Below are positions 47,309 through 47,751 of a DNA stretch of 47,751 bases, in pieces. The translations under genes were made by a program, and so were the position numbers. Numbering within the stretch: the stretch's first letter is position 1; every line of letters begins with the position of its first letter. Under the pieces are notes generated by a model. The model saw nothing but the letters and a program-made list of their open reading frames with translations. It did no database searches and was not told where the DNA came from. Source of the DNA: JAIVHA01 sp965367295 (GTDB lineage Bacteria; Pseudomonadota; Gammaproteobacteria; DSM-19610); the NCBI GenBank assembly GCA_965367295.1, contig CBDUHN010000027.1, positions 1-47,751 of the forward strand, read 5' to 3'.

Positions 47309-47751
47309 ATGACCGCTTCTGTTGCCAATCACGCTGATGTCTACACCGATTTCCAGGGTTTGTCGCGGCTGCGTACCGCGGCAAAAAAGGAATCGCCCGA
47401 GGCATTGCGTGAGGTGGCGCGTCAGTTTGAGGCGCTGTTCCTGCAAATGGCGATGAAGAGCATGCGCGAGGCCAGCATGGGTGAGGGGCTGATGGATAAC
47501 GATCAGTCCAAGCTCTACCAGGGCATGTACGACCAACAACTCGGGATCGAACTCAGCAAGGGCCGCGGGCTGGGGTTGGCAGAAACCCTGGTACGCCAGC
47601 TTGGTGGCCATATGCCGGAGCAGGAACCCACCTCGGCCATGGCACTGGATCAGCATGCCCGGGTGATGTCGCGTCCCTTGCGGATGCCGGCGGTGTCGGC
47701 AACGGCAACGGAAAGGACTACGGAGGCTGCCGGACCGGCCGCAGCGGAGCC
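47309..47751 (+). CDS. flgJ: Flagellar rod assembly protein FlgJ (truncated by window edge)
   Basis: The first 147 codons of FlgJ. The rod-binding N-terminal domain reads LREVARQFEALFLQMAMKSMREASMGEGLMDNDQSKLYQGMYDQQLGIELSKGRGLGLAETLVRQL, the standard Rod_assembly pattern. The sequence ends in an Ala/Thr-rich linker (ATATERTTEAAGPAAAE). In gammaproteobacteria this is usually followed by a muramidase domain, which would lie beyond the window. ATG 47309 is 18 bases after flgI. Confidence 0.92.
   Translation, partial: MTASVANHADVYTDFQGLSRLRTAAKKESPEALREVARQFEALFLQMAMKSMREASMGEGLMDNDQSKLYQGMYDQQLGIELSKGRGLGLAETLVRQLGGHMPEQEPTSAMALDQHARVMSRPLRMPAVSATATERTTEAAGPAAAE

Noticed and set aside
46514..47656. 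A 380-codon minus-strand frame opposite flgI and flgJ
   Set aside because: His/Gly-rich shadow translation without domains; flgI and flgJ are clear on the plus strand.

Overview
The window looks like a chromosomal segment of a flagellated gammaproteobacterium. The gene orders smc-zipA-ligA and flgN-flgM-flgA <> cheV-cheR-flgBCDEFGHIJ are both typical of that class. The DNA is GC-rich. The mix of c-type cytochromes, NnrS proteins, NsrR and a DsrC-family protein would suit a respiratory or chemolithotrophic lineage of the Chromatiales type. The species cannot be named from what is here. No rRNA, CRISPR array, transposase, integrase or phage gene was found.

Region by region: (1) 1-10.9 kb is housekeeping: an FGGY sugar kinase, queF, smc, zipA, ligA and a long RelA/SpoT homolog. 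(2) 11.0-15.3 kb is a signalling cassette of an HD-GYP response regulator, a small membrane protein, a hybrid histidine kinase and a CheY-like receiver. It sits behind a sequence that closely resembles a flagellar sigma-28 promoter. (3) 15.3-35.0 kb is accessory. It holds an EF-hand protein, a retropepsin-like protease, an HPP/CBS membrane unit, two paralogous LysR regulators, two copies of an unrecognised small protein family, and DUF488. It also has a plus-strand run of Tat ferritin-like protein, cytochrome c, ECF sigma factor and di-haem cytochrome, then a hemerythrin-PtsP pair, two NnrS proteins, NsrR, a cysteine-less DsrC-like fusion and Cfa. A redox and nitrosative-stress theme runs through it. 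(4) At 35.2-35.4 kb are two minus-strand tRNA genes, Arg(CCT) and Ala(CGC). (5) 35.4 kb to the end is the flagellar/chemotaxis locus: a PilZ brake protein, flgN, flgM and flgA on the minus strand, and cheV, cheR and flgB-flgJ on the plus strand, with flgJ cut by the window edge.

The flagellar locus carries readable promoters. There are sigma-54 type -24/-12 elements before flgA and flgB and sigma-28 type elements before flgM and cheV. A further sigma-28 type element at 10958-10984 suggests the signalling cassette belongs to the same late flagellar regulon.

Most worth a second look: the cysteine-less DsrC-like protein with an added N-terminal beta domain; the duplicated uncharacterised family at 20635 and 34033, the first copy preceded by a tiny reading frame and strong hairpins; the ECF sigma/ferritin-like/cytochrome run with no anti-sigma gene; the RelA homolog that combines an EFDD synthetase motif with a complete hydrolase motif set; and the sigma-28 element before the signalling operon. 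All functional calls rest on reading motifs by eye; no database search was run.
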